Shown: piece by piece, positions 23,892 to 35,263 of the stretch | Position numbering within the stretch: position 1 is the first letter of the stretch | Layout of the letters: each line of letters begins with the position of its first letter | NCBI GenBank assembly: GCA_036346395.1 | Contig: CM070609.1 | Coordinates: forward strand, 25,231,223-25,295,222 | Direction of reading: 5' to 3' | DNA length: 64,000 bases | DNA from: Hsuehochloa calcarea | Lineage: Eukaryota > Streptophyta > Magnoliopsida > Poales > Poaceae | The notes under the pieces: generated by a model | Told to the model about the DNA's origin: nothing | The model's database searches: none | Seen by the model: the letters and a program-made list of their open reading frames with translations, nothing else | Translations under genes and position numbers: made by a program

Positions 23892-25048
23892 TGGGCAAAA
23901 CTCAATTGCAATCGTACTTTGAACACTGCATTGAAATCAAGACATCACAATGGAGGCTTTGTTGCTGCTTTTTGTAAGCAATATCCAGGATTTATGACAC
24001 TGATGAGGATCTAATAATCCTTAATTAATTTTATTATGGATAATAGTATCCTTAAACAACCATCAGAGGTATCCCCTGTCGTTAGTCTACAATGACAAAT
24101 GAAGATTACAACTACATCCTGGTCATAAAGTCTATTACGATAACTTTATAGTCGTAAGGTCTACTACGACTAGGTCAACTATAACCACCCTACAGTCGGT
24201 AGAACTCGCAGATATGCGGACGCAATAGACTAGAGATTCTGTATACTGCGTTCAGTCACGCGTGGTAGTTATACACATGTTGTTTGTCTCTGACATAACC
24301 ACACATAGTTCTCTCTGTTTCTAACGTAACTGCATGGTGAATGTGCTGGAGAGTGTCTCTTTGACAGTAACCACCACCAACGTGCGCAATCAGCCAATCG
24401 TCAAGGCGCCTCCTGGCACATAACAACTGCTACCCCTTCAGAAGTTATATAAAAGGCAATGTCGGTGGACAGGGATAGAGAGGACAAGATACTGTTTAAA
24501 CTACGGAAGTCATTAGTCTTAACTTCGATGGCTTGTTTATTCTCGTAAACACATTCAATACGAGAACATATGAGTATGTTGTTATTCTCTTCGGAGAAGG
24601 TCTGAACCTGTCTAAAGAAACCCCTTCCTCTTTTTGTAATCTCGATCATAACGTTTCCAGCATTCATTTTATAAGATTGGTATTAAAACATCGACATGCA
24701 CTTTCTCGGCGGAAGCATTAGCTTCTGGCGACGCGATCAAGTTGGCACGTCGTTGTGGTTTTATCTCGGGTGATTCTGGAGACCAACTGTCAAGATTTGG
24801 TGAAGTTGCGGAAGATAGCAGATGCTGATAGATCTGCTGTAGCTTTGATACTTTCTGAAGCTACAGAGCTCACTTGTTTTTTCTCCGAGTATTCTTTTTC
24901 TGTGTTGCTCATAGAGATGCAAACGGGGTGGACCACTGGTGTGCAAAGTTTGTTTTTTAACCAACTGGAGCCGCAAGAGTGGCGGCCTTCTTGCTCTTAT
25001 TTCATTGTCCTGGATCTATGTGCTAATTGTAATCCAAATGCTGGTTAA
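23892..25048 (+). pseudogene. RNase H-like (RVT_3) protein, broken
   Basis: The plus-strand reading WAKLNCNRTLN ... HHNGGFVAAFCKQYPGFM (about 23892-24000) resumes after an insertion as TFSAEALASGDAIKLARRCG (about 24703-24762). After a frameshift it continues as SRVILETNCQDLVKLRK ... SEATELTCFFSEYSF to a stop at 25048. This is the plant RVT_3 RNase H-like domain, with its DHNGxF, AEALA and ETDxxxLV blocks, found in LINE-derived and domesticated proteins. The Asp of ETD is Asn here. The insertion (about 24001-24700) and the frameshift show it is not functional. Confidence 0.7.
24001..24702 (+). mobile_element. LTR-like insertion in RNase H-like pseudogene
   Basis: About 700 bp separate two parts of one conserved domain. 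The insert contains a TATA-like AGTTATATAAAAGG near 24443-24456. It ends with ATTGGTATTAAAACATC, which resembles a copia primer-binding site (TTGGTATCAGA). The left flank ATGACAC and right flank CGACATG share GACA, so the exact ends and target duplication are uncertain. It may be a solo or truncated 5' LTR. Confidence 0.5.
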
Positions 25049-25355
25049 ATGAAAGCTCTCGGCTTCACTCTGTATATTTTAAAAAACATTCTCACGAGCC
25101 ACCTCAACATCCTGAGGCCGTGTGGTTCACGCGTGCATTTCTAAAGTTGATATCAAATAAACATGCGGTGTAATCTCTGTTGTGCTTTGTAATAGACACT
25201 CCTAGGCACGACATGTATTATGTATATCCTACGTATTACTAGTGACCAGCCATGTGTGTTCGGTGAGAGAGATGTTTGTGTAGAAGAAACATCTTATTTT
25301 CCCAAGTTATCCACATATATGGGTGTAACACATGCATGTTATTAGTATCAAGTTA
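25049..25355. other. unassigned spacer
   Basis: AT-rich intergenic DNA with no feature I can support. Confidence 0.4.
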
Positions 25356-26337
25356 AGAATAAGTCCATTTAACCGCTTTACCCATCGTGTTTGTCTAAAT
25401 TTCAACCCCCTACTATGAAATCGGCTAACCTACTCCCCTCAACTATCAAAACTGGGTGTAGTACCATCCTGAGGTCATTCCACCTCGGTTTTCATCCGAC
25501 GTGGCACTGACATGGCAACGATTTTTGACAAGTGATCTGGTTTTGGGTGACATGGCAATGGGTTACTGGAATCAATAAATAAAAAGTAGGACAACACGTC
25601 ATGCCCTGTGATTCCTTCAACTTCATTTTCTTCCCTATGTGATTCCTTCCACCCCATTTTCTTCCCTCTCCCTTCCTCATCTTCTCTCTCCTCTCTTTAC
25701 GTGAACGACGGTGATGGTGGAGGAGGATGACACAGAGGGGGGAGGAGGACGGCGATCGAGGCTGCAGCTGAGGGAGGGGTTAGGCCGAGGGAGGCGGGCG
25801 GCGCGGGCAATGGTGCCACTGTGGAGGTGGGTGAGTGCAGCCGGCAAGGAGGGTCGCGCGGAGCCGGGGCTGACGAAGGCGGGGGCAAAGGGGTTCATAG
25901 GGGTGCGAAGCCGACGGCCACGAGGCAGAGCCAGAGCATGAGCCGAAAGCCGCGCGAGGGGTCGCTGGGTCATTGGGTCGGGGCGGTCATGGTTGTGAGG
26001 GGCGTCAGAGCTAGGACGGCCACGGGCGGAGTTGACGGTGGCCGACGTTGGGGGGGGCACGGATTTGGGGATGGGCGCAACTGCGTGAGAGAAGTGGAGG
26101 ATGAAGAGGAAGAAGAGGAGGATAGGGGATAATGGGTGGCCAATTGTACATTTTTTTATTATGATGATTTGGAAGCTGACGTGGCATTCAGTGTGGCGCA
26201 AAACAGCGGTGGAATGGGCGCGAGGGGGTCATTTACCCGGGTTTAACACTTCAGAGTTGATGATTACCTGATTTCATAGTTAGATGTTCAAAATTAGATA
26301 AACGTGATAGTTCAAGGTTGTAAAATGGACTTGTTCC
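25356..26337. mobile_element. non-autonomous Mutator-like element
   Basis: The left end AGAATAAGTCCATTTAACC and the right end, inverted, GGAACAAGTCCATTTTACAA are imperfect terminal inverted repeats. Further in, ACTATGAAATC occurs in both arms. The flanks are ATCAAGTTA (25347-25355) and ATTAAGTTA (26338-26346), 8/9 identical, the length expected of Mutator-type target duplications. The 982-bp element has no transposase. Its middle (about 25680-26130) is GC-rich and low in complexity, possibly captured sequence. Confidence 0.75.
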
Positions 26338-28565
26338 ATTAAGTTATGATGTATTCTTTTCCTTGCAAAGAAGAGGTCACAACATATTTTAAGATGGAAA
26401 TAGTAGCCACGGAGTTCAATTACATCGAATATTTTGTGCGGTTTTTTCTGACAAGCGGGGGTTGCATATTGTCAACTATCACACTCATTCGGGACATTGC
26501 TCCTTGATCTTGCAGCCACAAAATGGAGGAAAATGTTTGAAATTTTGATAGGCCACGGACGTTGCACTAGGGCTAAATCAGCTTTAAATGATATAGACAG
26601 AAGAGCAACTACATGCATGCCATGTAGTTTAAAGTTTGGTCGTGGTTGTCAGTATCAGCCATGAAGTTTCCTTGCAAGTTCCAAACATGCTCAAGACTCA
26701 CTTGGAACTTATTTTGCGTCACATATTTCTTCGGCGGAGTACTTCATTCGAAGCTTTATCGGCTTGTCGTTAATTTACAAAATTAGTATTTTTAATCAAC
26801 TAGTTCAGACCGAAGAGATACATATGTACAACAAAGGTTTGTATCTTATGTCATTGCATTGTAGTCTTGTAGAAAGTTAGTGGGTTTGGTCTGTTGCTAC
26901 ACAAAGTTTTGTTATTTATTTTTTTGAAGTTTGATTGAAACATACAAATTTCGCAAGAATTTTACATTGTTCATTTTCCGTAGGAATCAAGAAAGATTTC
27001 CTCAAGAAGTTTTAGTTTGCACCCGTGCACTGGTTACCAAAACGTGCAAGCTAACCCAGTCAGCCGTGGTAACCATCTAGCATTCACCTGGTACTTCATC
27101 TCCATTAGTCCCGCTCACATATCAAATCCATACTCCATAAAGAACAAGCAAAACGACATGAGAATTCATATCGGAATTGTTCAGCAGTACGTGACAGAAT
27201 GAAATTCGTGCAGAGCACCTGCTAACGTCTACAGAGTGAATAAAATTAATATTTTTAACAGTCCTGCAAGGAATCTGCTTCGAGAAACATAAACAAAGAG
27301 CAAATAAAGCTGGAGAAATGGATGAGCAGTAGTACTCAGCAGTGTACTCACTGGACCGTAGCAGTACTGGTTCGAGTACAAACTCGTGTTTAAAGGGCAA
27401 GGTACCCTGGATGCCGGTAATTATCCCGACAGCCGCAGATTAGGAATTAGGACTGCAAACAGAGTAACAATCGACACCGGAATATTCTGCACGGTGGTCG
27501 GTGTGCAAGATTCCGGATGTCGTCAGGATTTTCCGGCACTCACCGATGACGATGATTTTTACGACCTACTGGGCTACTAGTACTAGTATCTGATTGTACA
27601 TCATTACATGCATCGACCTTTTCGTGCACTCAATGTCATGAAGATTGAAGACCGACCCCTGAATATCCGAACAGCATTATGACAGAAACTGCAACTTCAA
27701 ATGATTCATGCATTGGACTGCTACTCAGACCCGGATCTTTTTCTTTTTTTTTTATGCTGCATCTGGTCCAAGGTTAAAAGTAACAACTAGCTCATGGCCA
27801 TTCGAAACGTATAGATTTTTGTAGAAATTTCACAAGAAAATAGTTTAATTCTTTACCGTCGGACCGGAAGGTTCGTGTGCTGTACAATCCGATGAGGTGG
27901 CAAGGGCACCATGCACACCATCGTACTGCTGTATTGATCTGTACCGTTTGGGCATTAGATCGGATGATCAAGATTCAAGAAGCAATCCCCATCTCCACTG
28001 CCTATCGCTGTAGGACGAGGAGAGTAGCAAAGTGCAAGCTTCCAAAACCAGCCATGGAATCCTCGAGCCTCGCTTTCGCATTGGAGGCCGTGGAAGCGCG
28101 AGCGCGGCCAAGCACGTTCATGTCGCGGATCGCTGTCAGCTAATAAGTATGGTCAATGAGATGCCAATGGCTGCTTTGCCACGTTTACAGTGACACTGTT
28201 CCACGGCCGTTCCGTTCCTTGCTCGCCTCTTCCTCTTCACTCCTCGCTCCACTGTCCCTTTCACTCCCAGAGCTTTCTACTCTGCTAGTAGTAACAAATT
28301 TTGTTCCACTTTGGATGGCATTTTTACATTGGAGCCCAACTTAAGGAAGTAGATTAATTAGGCACTGAGTAACGGGTAAGGGCTAGAGATGGTGTAGTAC
28401 TAAAACTGCTACTGCTGATGCGCGCGAGAATTGACAAAAACGGAATAGGTACAATCCCATTCATTTTACAAAATTTGCAGAAAAGACCCTGTCTCCTTCC
28501 AGAATTTTTTATTCCCCCTCCCAAGATATCTCGTCTCGTGGCTCCCCCCAAGGCTTTGGTTCCAC
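26338..28565. other. intergenic, downstream of HOX4
   Basis: No gene or repeat I can support. The stretch nearest 28565 is the expected 3' UTR and terminator region of HOX4 on the minus strand. Confidence 0.5.
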
Positions 28566-29536
28566 CTAGTTCCAGTGCTCCGTGGGCTCGGTCCACCACG
28601 CCAGCGGCGGCGGCTGATCGTCGGCGAAGAAAACCCCGCACGGTTCGTCGTCGTCGAGGAACCCCGTCTCGTCCTCCTCCACCTTGAGGAAATTCCCGTG
28701 GCTCGCCGCCGGGGGCGCGGCAAGAAGCGTCCCCACCTCCGCAGCCGGCGCCTCCGCCGCTGGTGCGGCGCCGGCCGCGTCCGTGTCGTTCAGGATCGCG
28801 CTGGAGTCACTTTCGGACGATCCCACACCCGCAGGCAGCGGCTCGTCGGAAGCCGCCGGCTCCTCCTTCACCGACGTGAAGCTCGCCGACGCCTCCCCAT
28901 CCCCCAGCTTCGCCTTCAGTTCTTTGATCTATCACGCAACCAACAAAGCATCAGCCATTACGCACGTAAGAAACAGCGCCTTTGGTGCAGCTTAGCAGCG
29001 TAATTAAGCGGCATGAGCAGCTTAGCGGCACGGACCTCGGCGAAGAGGGCGTCCTTGTCGCGGCGGAGCGCGTCGTGGTCAAGGCGGAGTGCGTCGTAGG
29101 AGTGGCGGAGCGCGGTGTAGTCGCGCTCGAGTTGCTTGGTCTTCCAGCGCGCGCGCCGGTTCTGGAACCAGACGGCGACCTGGCGCGGCTGCAGACCGAG
29201 GTCGCGCGCCAGCCGCGCCTTGTGCTCTGGCTCCAGCTTGTTCTCCACCTCGAAGCTCCGCTCCAGCGCGCGCACCTGCTCCGCGCTCAGCCGCCGCTTC
29301 TTCTCCCCGCCGCCGCCGCCGCACGCCATCATCTCCTCCTCAGCGTCCCCCTCCGCCTCCATCCGAACCCCGACGTAACCATCATCTAATCAAACACGCA
29401 CAAAGACTCAATTTTTCACACATCTTTCACAACATCACCTCAAAGGACGAATTCCCACAAGAAACAGTGAATAGAGGTTACCATTCGGATTGGCCATCGG
29501 GAGGAGGGAGGGGCTGCCGCCGCCGGGTCGCTTCAT
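28566..29536 (-). CDS. HD-Zip class I homeobox transcription factor, HOX4-like
   Basis: The coding sequence is complement(join(28566..28928, 29036..29385, 29482..29536)), 768 nt, 255 aa. Both introns have GT/AG ends and the frame is open throughout. The protein starts MKRPGGGSP, has an acidic stretch (EGDAEEE), a homeodomain at about residues 46-105 with VWFQNRRARWK in helix 3, then a leucine zipper with Leu at 104, 111, 118, 125, 132 and 139. The last Leu is encoded after intron 2. The C-terminus ends EPTEHWN, with an acidic EEDETGFLDDDEPC segment before it. HD-Zip I proteins dimerise and bind pseudopalindromic AATNATT sites in the nucleus. The start and end closely match rice HOX4 as I recall it. 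His73 lies where relatives usually have Arg (LEPERK). The orthology call is by recall, not alignment. Confidence 0.92.
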
Positions 29537-29573
29537 GCCGAGTTCAAGTGGAATTCAGAGGGTACCAACTCTC

Positions 29574-29759
29574 TTACTGCGATAAGAGGGGCAGAGAAGG
29601 GCAGGAAGGACGCGGGTGCCTCCATTGCTGACTCCTCGCCCGTCTTTCGTCCATGCTGCGATCCACGACCAACACCATGCACCCTCGTCTGCGTCCTCTA
29701 ACCCTGATCACAATGTTTCCTACAATTGCAAGTTTCTTGCGCGGTTTCTCATGATCCAA
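29574..29759 (-). other. candidate upstream ORF of HOX4
   Basis: A 61-codon frame starting MDHEKPRKKLAIVG and ending LSQ lies in the presumed 5' leader. It closes 37 bases before the HOX4 start codon. If the transcript begins upstream of 29759 it could reduce main-frame translation. The transcription start is not visible in sequence, so this is only a candidate. Confidence 0.35.
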
Positions 29760-29810
29760 GAAAGAGTTGGGGAAGAGAGTGGAGCGTGGTATGTGGAGTG
29801 GAGTCTTCCC

Positions 29811-29845
29811 TCTCTCTCTCTCTCCCTCTGTGTGTGTGTGTGTGT
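29811..29845. repeat. (CT)n then (GT)n microsatellite
   Basis: About 19 bases of CT-rich repeat are followed by about 17 bases of TG repeat, in the HOX4 leader or promoter. The minus strand reads (CA)n then (GA)n. Confidence 0.95.
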
Positions 29846-30787
29846 TTCTTTCTCGGTTTCCGTTCTGTTTTTTGCAAGACTGTGTGCCGTATTCTGTGTG
29901 TATTAATAAAGGGCGAGAGAGAGGGGCAGACAGGAGCGTTCGGGCTCGGCGCCTGGGTTAGGTAGACTGGGTGGTGGGGCGGTTAAGAGGTGACCATGGT
30001 TAACCAGCATGCGTTGCATGGCAACTTGGCAGGAAGAAGCGTGACCCTTCTTTACGTTGCAATTCAGAAAAGAACTGAACGAACTAGGTGAGTACTACGT
30101 GAGATTTCGGACTGATTAGACAACCGGCACTCAGAATCGACGGCTAATCTCGCATACAATGCGAAAATCCACATTTGCGCACATCATCCTAACATATCCT
30201 GATGTTCTAGTCCTAGAGGACCGAAACAAGGCGGTGGTCAAGGGAGAAGACAGAGCTAGGCAGGCATGAGATGCATGGCGACTGCCGCGGACGTAAGCGA
30301 AGCGAACCCAGCCGCGGCAGCGTGAGCGAGGCGGAACGGTGCAGCCGAGACGATCAGTGCGAGTAGGGGGTACGTGTGGATTCGGCATCGGCGGTGGCGG
30401 TCCAGGCGAGCGCGGGGCGGGCGAAAGCGCGCGGGGATTTTAGCAGCGCGGCAGCGGCCGGAGGGTGGGGGGACGCGGGGCGCTTCGATTGGTCGGGGGA
30501 TCAAAAGGCAGGTCGTAAAAGCCAAACTATACGGAGTGCAGCTTTCTGGGGAGTGGTGGAGCCACTGTACTAGTACAAATTTTTGTCATATTTTTACGCT
30601 TTGCTCCCTACTTTGTGTGCGATTTGTTTTATCTCACTAAGTCCGGGGAGGATGTAACGGACTTTGGTTTTCTAATTCGTGTTACCGCTCCTTCGAATCT
30701 CAGAAGGGTGTCTTTAGAATGTAGAAATTTCGCTCCAAGCGTCTCATTTTTTTAAGCAACATGAGAAAATGCATGTGTTCTGAACAG
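29846..30787. other. HOX4 upstream region and unassigned spacer
   Basis: This is the expected promoter of HOX4 on the minus strand. The nearest A/T-rich block is CCTTTATTAATACACA at about 29899-29914 (minus strand), not a canonical TATA box. A GC-rich block at 30230-30540 has overlapping open frames without recognisable domains. Confidence 0.4.
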
Positions 30788-30916
30788 CCTATCAGTTTTA
30801 TAGAATTGTCATTGATAAGTGAGGGGTGAAATCAAAACCCGTCGCCATATCTGGAGTGACCTATCACTTTTATGGAATTGTCATTGATAAGTGAGGGGGA
30901 ATCAAAACCCGTCGCC
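30788..30916. repeat. 72-bp tandem duplication
   Basis: CCTATCA(G/C)TTTTAT starts at 30788 and again at 30860. The copies share GAATTGTCATTGATAAGTGA and AATCAAAACCCGTCGCC, with a few substitutions and a small indel. Confidence 0.9.
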
Positions 30917-33428
30917 GGATCCGAAGCAGATAAGGTCCGAGGTTGCCGACCTCACCTCTCTTTGGCCACTACGCTACCACCTGCGGTGCTCTTCTCTCGA
31001 CCGAATTTGCTGCTCTCCGGCATCCTATGTCACTGGATCCCATCGCCGCCAGAAGTTGCTTGTCCTCGAGTGGAGGAGCCATCGTCACCTTCGTCAAGGC
31101 CGCCGCGCCACCGGCTCTGCTTTGATGATGGTTGTTGTGCCCCTCACCAACGCCATGCTCATCGTCCTCGTTGCGCCGTCATCTACTCTGAGCTATGTGG
31201 CATCTTCTTTGCCTCTGGTCCACCTCTCTTTCTATTGTTTGTGAGCAGAGAACTCGGTGGCTAAGGTGAAATGGGCTGCTGCGTTATCGTGATTTGGGCT
31301 TGCTGGCTTGGTCATTGCTTTTGTTAGCCAAGGGTTTGCTTGTTGTTGCTAGTATCTTAAGTCTCTTTCTTTTGTTTTCTGTTGTGTCCATCCAAGTCCA
31401 CTGCTCTCTCTCTCTCTCTCTCAAAGTTCGTTTAAGCCGTGCGAGTCCATAAATTCTTGTCAATCAGTCGATTGCTTTTCTAGCTATCATAGGCTGCCGC
31501 ACTACTGGAAGGGAAGAAGACTGTTTGATACTCAATGGAGATTTTCCAAGAGTTGCACGCTACGACATCTTCAACACTAGGATTTTGGATTTTCCTTTTT
31601 AGTGTCAACCATTTCAAATGCAACACTTATGTGAATGGTGTCCGCTTGTGCCTATGAGTACGTGAACAGAACTATGTTATTCGTCATATTTTTCTTCTCA
31701 TAGTCATCAATATTTGGTTTAGAATTTGCACACATATTTTTTCATGGTCACGATTAGTGCATTATGTATTTTCACCAAATGTTAGTCGTACCCCCAAAAT
31801 AGTCAATGGTCGCTGGCTCACATGTCATTGCAAACTCCTTCTTCCCTTTCCTCCTTCCCTCCAAAACACCCACCACTGCACAACTAGCAAATCCTCTCAA
31901 CATCTTCCCCATCCTCCACCATCGGCCATGGAGGTTGTCGTCCCCGCGGCTAGGGTCATCCTTCCCAATGTCTCCACAGCCTCCACACGTCACCCCCGAG
32001 TCGATGCCACTCAAATCCAGTTGAATCTGGACGCGGTGTGCCCAGATCCGACCGAAGGTACAACATTGATTTGTTAACCATGGAAGAAGAATAAAATGTT
32101 CCAAGCTTTCCTGATGTGCCCAAAGACATCCTCATTGCCACAAAGTCCCTCACCATCAAGACGACTAATGCCGGATGTAGCGACAACTCCAGCTAGTTGA
32201 ACCCTATCTCATCGGCCATCTGCATCTCGCCCTACCTCAACTCGACGTCGCCATTGTCTTCCGCGTTTGCCTCAGTGCTATAGTCTCCCTACATCACCCC
32301 TCAAGTCGTCGAGCTACTGATGAGGACATCACTCGTTTGGATGCAAACACCACTTCTACCACTCCTCCACCTGAGTCCATACAAGGATCAATTACATGGG
32401 CACGGGCGCGATAATTAAATTACCAGGTGAGCTTGTTCCTACAAATGCATAATTGTTCACTAGAGAATAGATTGCTACCTAATGCTTGTCATGTTCTTTA
32501 CTTAGGAATCCGAGTATGGAGCAAGGAGGAGTTGCACAAGGCCCATCTCTTCACCACATCTGTTCGCCACCAAGTTGAATCTGAATGCAGTTGGGCCACG
32601 TGGACCGAATCTGATTCAAGGACCTACATGTGTTGCACTACATTTATCTAGGGCTATGGGCCATGTAAACCAACCGAGTTGGAGTCCAATCAGGGTCAGC
32701 ACACGTCTCCCCATCTCTTTGTCTCTTAAATATCCAGACGTGCCCTCTCTCCCCCCTTAGGTTTTGTTTAGATTGGTTTTGTCTCATGTGTGAGAAACCC
32801 TCATCATTGTTCTTGTGTCGGCTAGACCAACAACCGTGATTTCAGAACCTCATCAATTCAGGTATTCATATATTATCTGCAATATCATATTGCTTTTCAT
32901 CTCGCTCTTGCTTGTTCTTAATTGCTCGTAAGAATTGAACCTCATGTTCAGGTCAACCGCATTCTTGACACGATTAATAATGACTTCGGGTGTGGTTTAG
33001 CTATTTTCTTGGCATGCTAGTCGTGTTCGATTGGTAGCCTGCGTCGTCAAAGTCACCTCCACAAAAATCATAGTTACCATCCCATTTGAAGATCAGGACA
33101 AATCACCCATCAGTTGCCACCGCCGCAGTGACATCAAGAAAGCAAGGCCTCCAATGCTGCCGCCATTGTGCGGTCACCATTGTGCGGAACCGATGGGTTC
33201 CACTCGGAGGACATCGACACGCCGAGCACGTCCCGCACGCCGTCGTCCGAGCTCTACGATTCCCGTAGCATCAACCAACCCAAGGCTTCTGGCGGTGGCG
33301 GCTGGAGCACATGTTGTTCTCCTTCCCCGTGTCGTGCGTCTCGTTCATTCGGGGCGTCGTGGCGTCACCGATGTCCAAACACTAAGCTCGTTGAGGCTCC
33401 TGCTAGGGTTCGGGTTTCTGGTCACCGT
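30917..33428. other. unassigned region
   Basis: Several open frames on the plus strand (about 30872-31264, 31757-32077, 33031-33471) carry no domain I recognise and overlap alternative frames. A (CT)n run lies at 31404-31422. GC-rich patches near 31900-32300 and 33100-33400 may be fragments of captured or old genes, but I cannot name them. Confidence 0.35.
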
Positions 33429-33599
33429 TGAGGCCCTGTTTGGCATGATTGTAGCTTTTGAAGCGACTTAATACCGAGTCGAGCAATTGCCGCAGGTGAC
33501 TGTTGAGTCAAGAGGTTTGGTGTTTGGTTGTCTGACTTTTAGGTAGGCTGGCAGCAGCATCTGAGACAAGAAATGTTTGAAATGCCCCTGAGACAAGTA

Positions 33600-33850
33600 A
33601 TGACTTATTTTATGTCGTTTAACGTCAATTAAAGCAATTAACAACAATTAACGATATTTAACGACAATTAATGATAATTAACGCCAACTAACGCAATTGA
33701 CGACAATTGACGAGAATTATCGTGATTAAAGACAACTCTTGTAATTATCGATAATTAACTGCAATTTACGATGACTACCACAATTGATCGCATTTAACGA
33801 CAATTAATGTAATATACCGTAATTAATGATAATTATTACATAAATAAATA
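33600..33850. repeat. degenerate AT-rich minisatellite
   Basis: Repeats of roughly 9-10 bases centred on AATTAACGAC recur more than fifteen times with substitutions (for example GACAATTAATG, GACAATTGACG, GATAATTAACG). No homogenised unit remains. Confidence 0.8.
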
Positions 33851-33929
33851 AAATAAATAATTATTACAATGGATAATTATTAAAATAAAAAATAATTAAT
33901 TAACAACAAAAAAAGAAAAAATGGGGGAA

Positions 33930-34480
33930 AACATAGCGACGACAACTGGGGAGGAGGATGGCGGCGCCTGGTGGGGAGGAGGATGAGAGTGGTGCTGGGT
34001 GGGGAGGAGGAGGAGCATGGCAGTTTGAGGCGGGCTGCGGCGTGAGAGGACGACGGTGGCGGCGGTAGGGTAGTAGGAGGAGGATGGAGGCATCACCGTC
34101 GAGGCAGTAGGAGGAGGGAGGAGGCGCCGGCGTCGGGGGAGGAGGAAGAGAGCGATGCTGGCGCCGAGGGAGGAGGATGGGGGCGGGTGGCGGCACAGGA
34201 GGAGGAGCCGAGGGAGGAGGAAGGGCGGCATGGCTGGGCGAAGGTGCCGAGGAAGGAGAAAGCGGCGGCGCAGGGGGGGAGGAGAACAGGGGTGGCCCGA
34301 CAGGGTAGGAGAAAGAGGACGCAACGGGGCAGCGGGGTGGGAGGTGGGTGCGGGGGCGTGGAAGTAGAAGAGGAGGACGGGGGCGAGGCGCCGGCGCTGG
34401 GGTAGGAGAAGGGGTAGGGAGGACGGGGGCACGCGAAAGGAGGAAGAGAGAGGACGGGGGGCGGGAGCTAGGGTTTGGGT
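33930..34480. repeat. polypurine, G-rich low-complexity block
   Basis: The plus strand is dominated by GGAGGAGG and GGCGGCG runs. A 12-base G run follows at 34546-34557. Long minus-strand Pro/Ser-rich open frames here are a by-product of composition. Confidence 0.85.
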
Positions 34481-34970
34481 TCGGGTCGGGAGACGGTGGG
34501 GAGGGGGTTTTGTTCAGTGGCATAAAGTGGGTAAATAACCCACAAGGGGGGGGGGGGCAAAGTCGAAACGGGGCTGTGGGAAGTGGCGGGGAACTCTCTT
34601 CGGGCAGCTTCCAGTTTTCTCGCATTGTATGCGGCTTCTGGCTTCGAAAAAAGCCAGTGCGAAAAGCCTACCGTTTGAAACAACTTTTGGCTTTTCCGAG
34701 GAAGTAGCCGAAGCTGAAATCGTTCCAAACATGCCCTGAGTCTATCGTAGTAGCCTCCCAAGTCCACTACTTCTGTTTCAATAAATATCTTTTGGTTGAT
34801 TTCTTCGGTCCGTTTTCGATCGGGCTAGTTAGTTTGAACAAATGGAGACATGAATAGGGAGAAAAGTGGAGAGCGAAGGAGGAGAAGAAGGGCAATATAG
34901 TCTTTTCCACTGCAACTTACAGCGAGCTCACGGTGAGGTGACGAAAGTGGGACAAAAGGGGGTGAAAACT

Positions 34971-35263
34971 GGTGGTTGTTTGGTTCATAACCCTAATAAA
35001 CTAAGCCAAAATTTGGCATAGCCAAAGCTTGGGCAAAGGAAAAAATTAGGCAAAATTAACATTGTTTGGATTACGGCCAAGCCAAAATTTGGTGAGCGAT
35101 TTCTTTACCCTCGGATTGACTGCATGTGACATTAGATTTCACTGGTGTTACTAAATTTTTGTTGGTATTACCAAATATTAGTAGTAAATCAAAGATAACC
35201 AATTTTCATTAGTGTTACTAAAATTTGGTTTGATTCACACTGGTAACCAACCAAATAGGCCCT
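34971..35263. mobile_element. MITE candidate
   Basis: The left end GGTGGTTGTTTGGTTCATAACC and the inverted right end GGGCCTATTTGGTTGGTTACC are imperfect inverted repeats. The interior has repeated GCCAAAATTTGG palindromes. I see no clear target duplication, so the superfamily is open. Confidence 0.5.

Larger units (their letters stand above)
33432..34736. mobile_element. TIR element with TGA flank (Harbinger- or hAT-like)
   Basis: The left end GGCCCTGTTTGGCATGAT and the inverted right end GGGCATGTTTGGAACGAT match at most positions. TGA lies on both sides (33429-33431 and 34737-34739), a possible 3-bp target duplication. Three-base duplications fit PIF/Harbinger, though its usual target is TTA or TAA. 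No transposase is present. The interior is an AT-rich minisatellite followed by a purine-rich block. Confidence 0.6.

Noticed and set aside
25677..26201. 174-residue minus-strand frame in the Mutator-like element
   Set aside because: Low-complexity Pro/Ser/Arg text without domain; treated as cargo composition.
28575..29631. Plus-strand open frames opposite HOX4
   Set aside because: Antisense shadows of GC-rich exons; the minus-strand homeobox reading explains the sequence.
33896..34625. Long minus-strand open frames (178 and 241 residues)
   Set aside because: Pro/Ser/Leu-rich by-products of a purine-biased strand. Both frames are similar low-complexity text and there is no domain.
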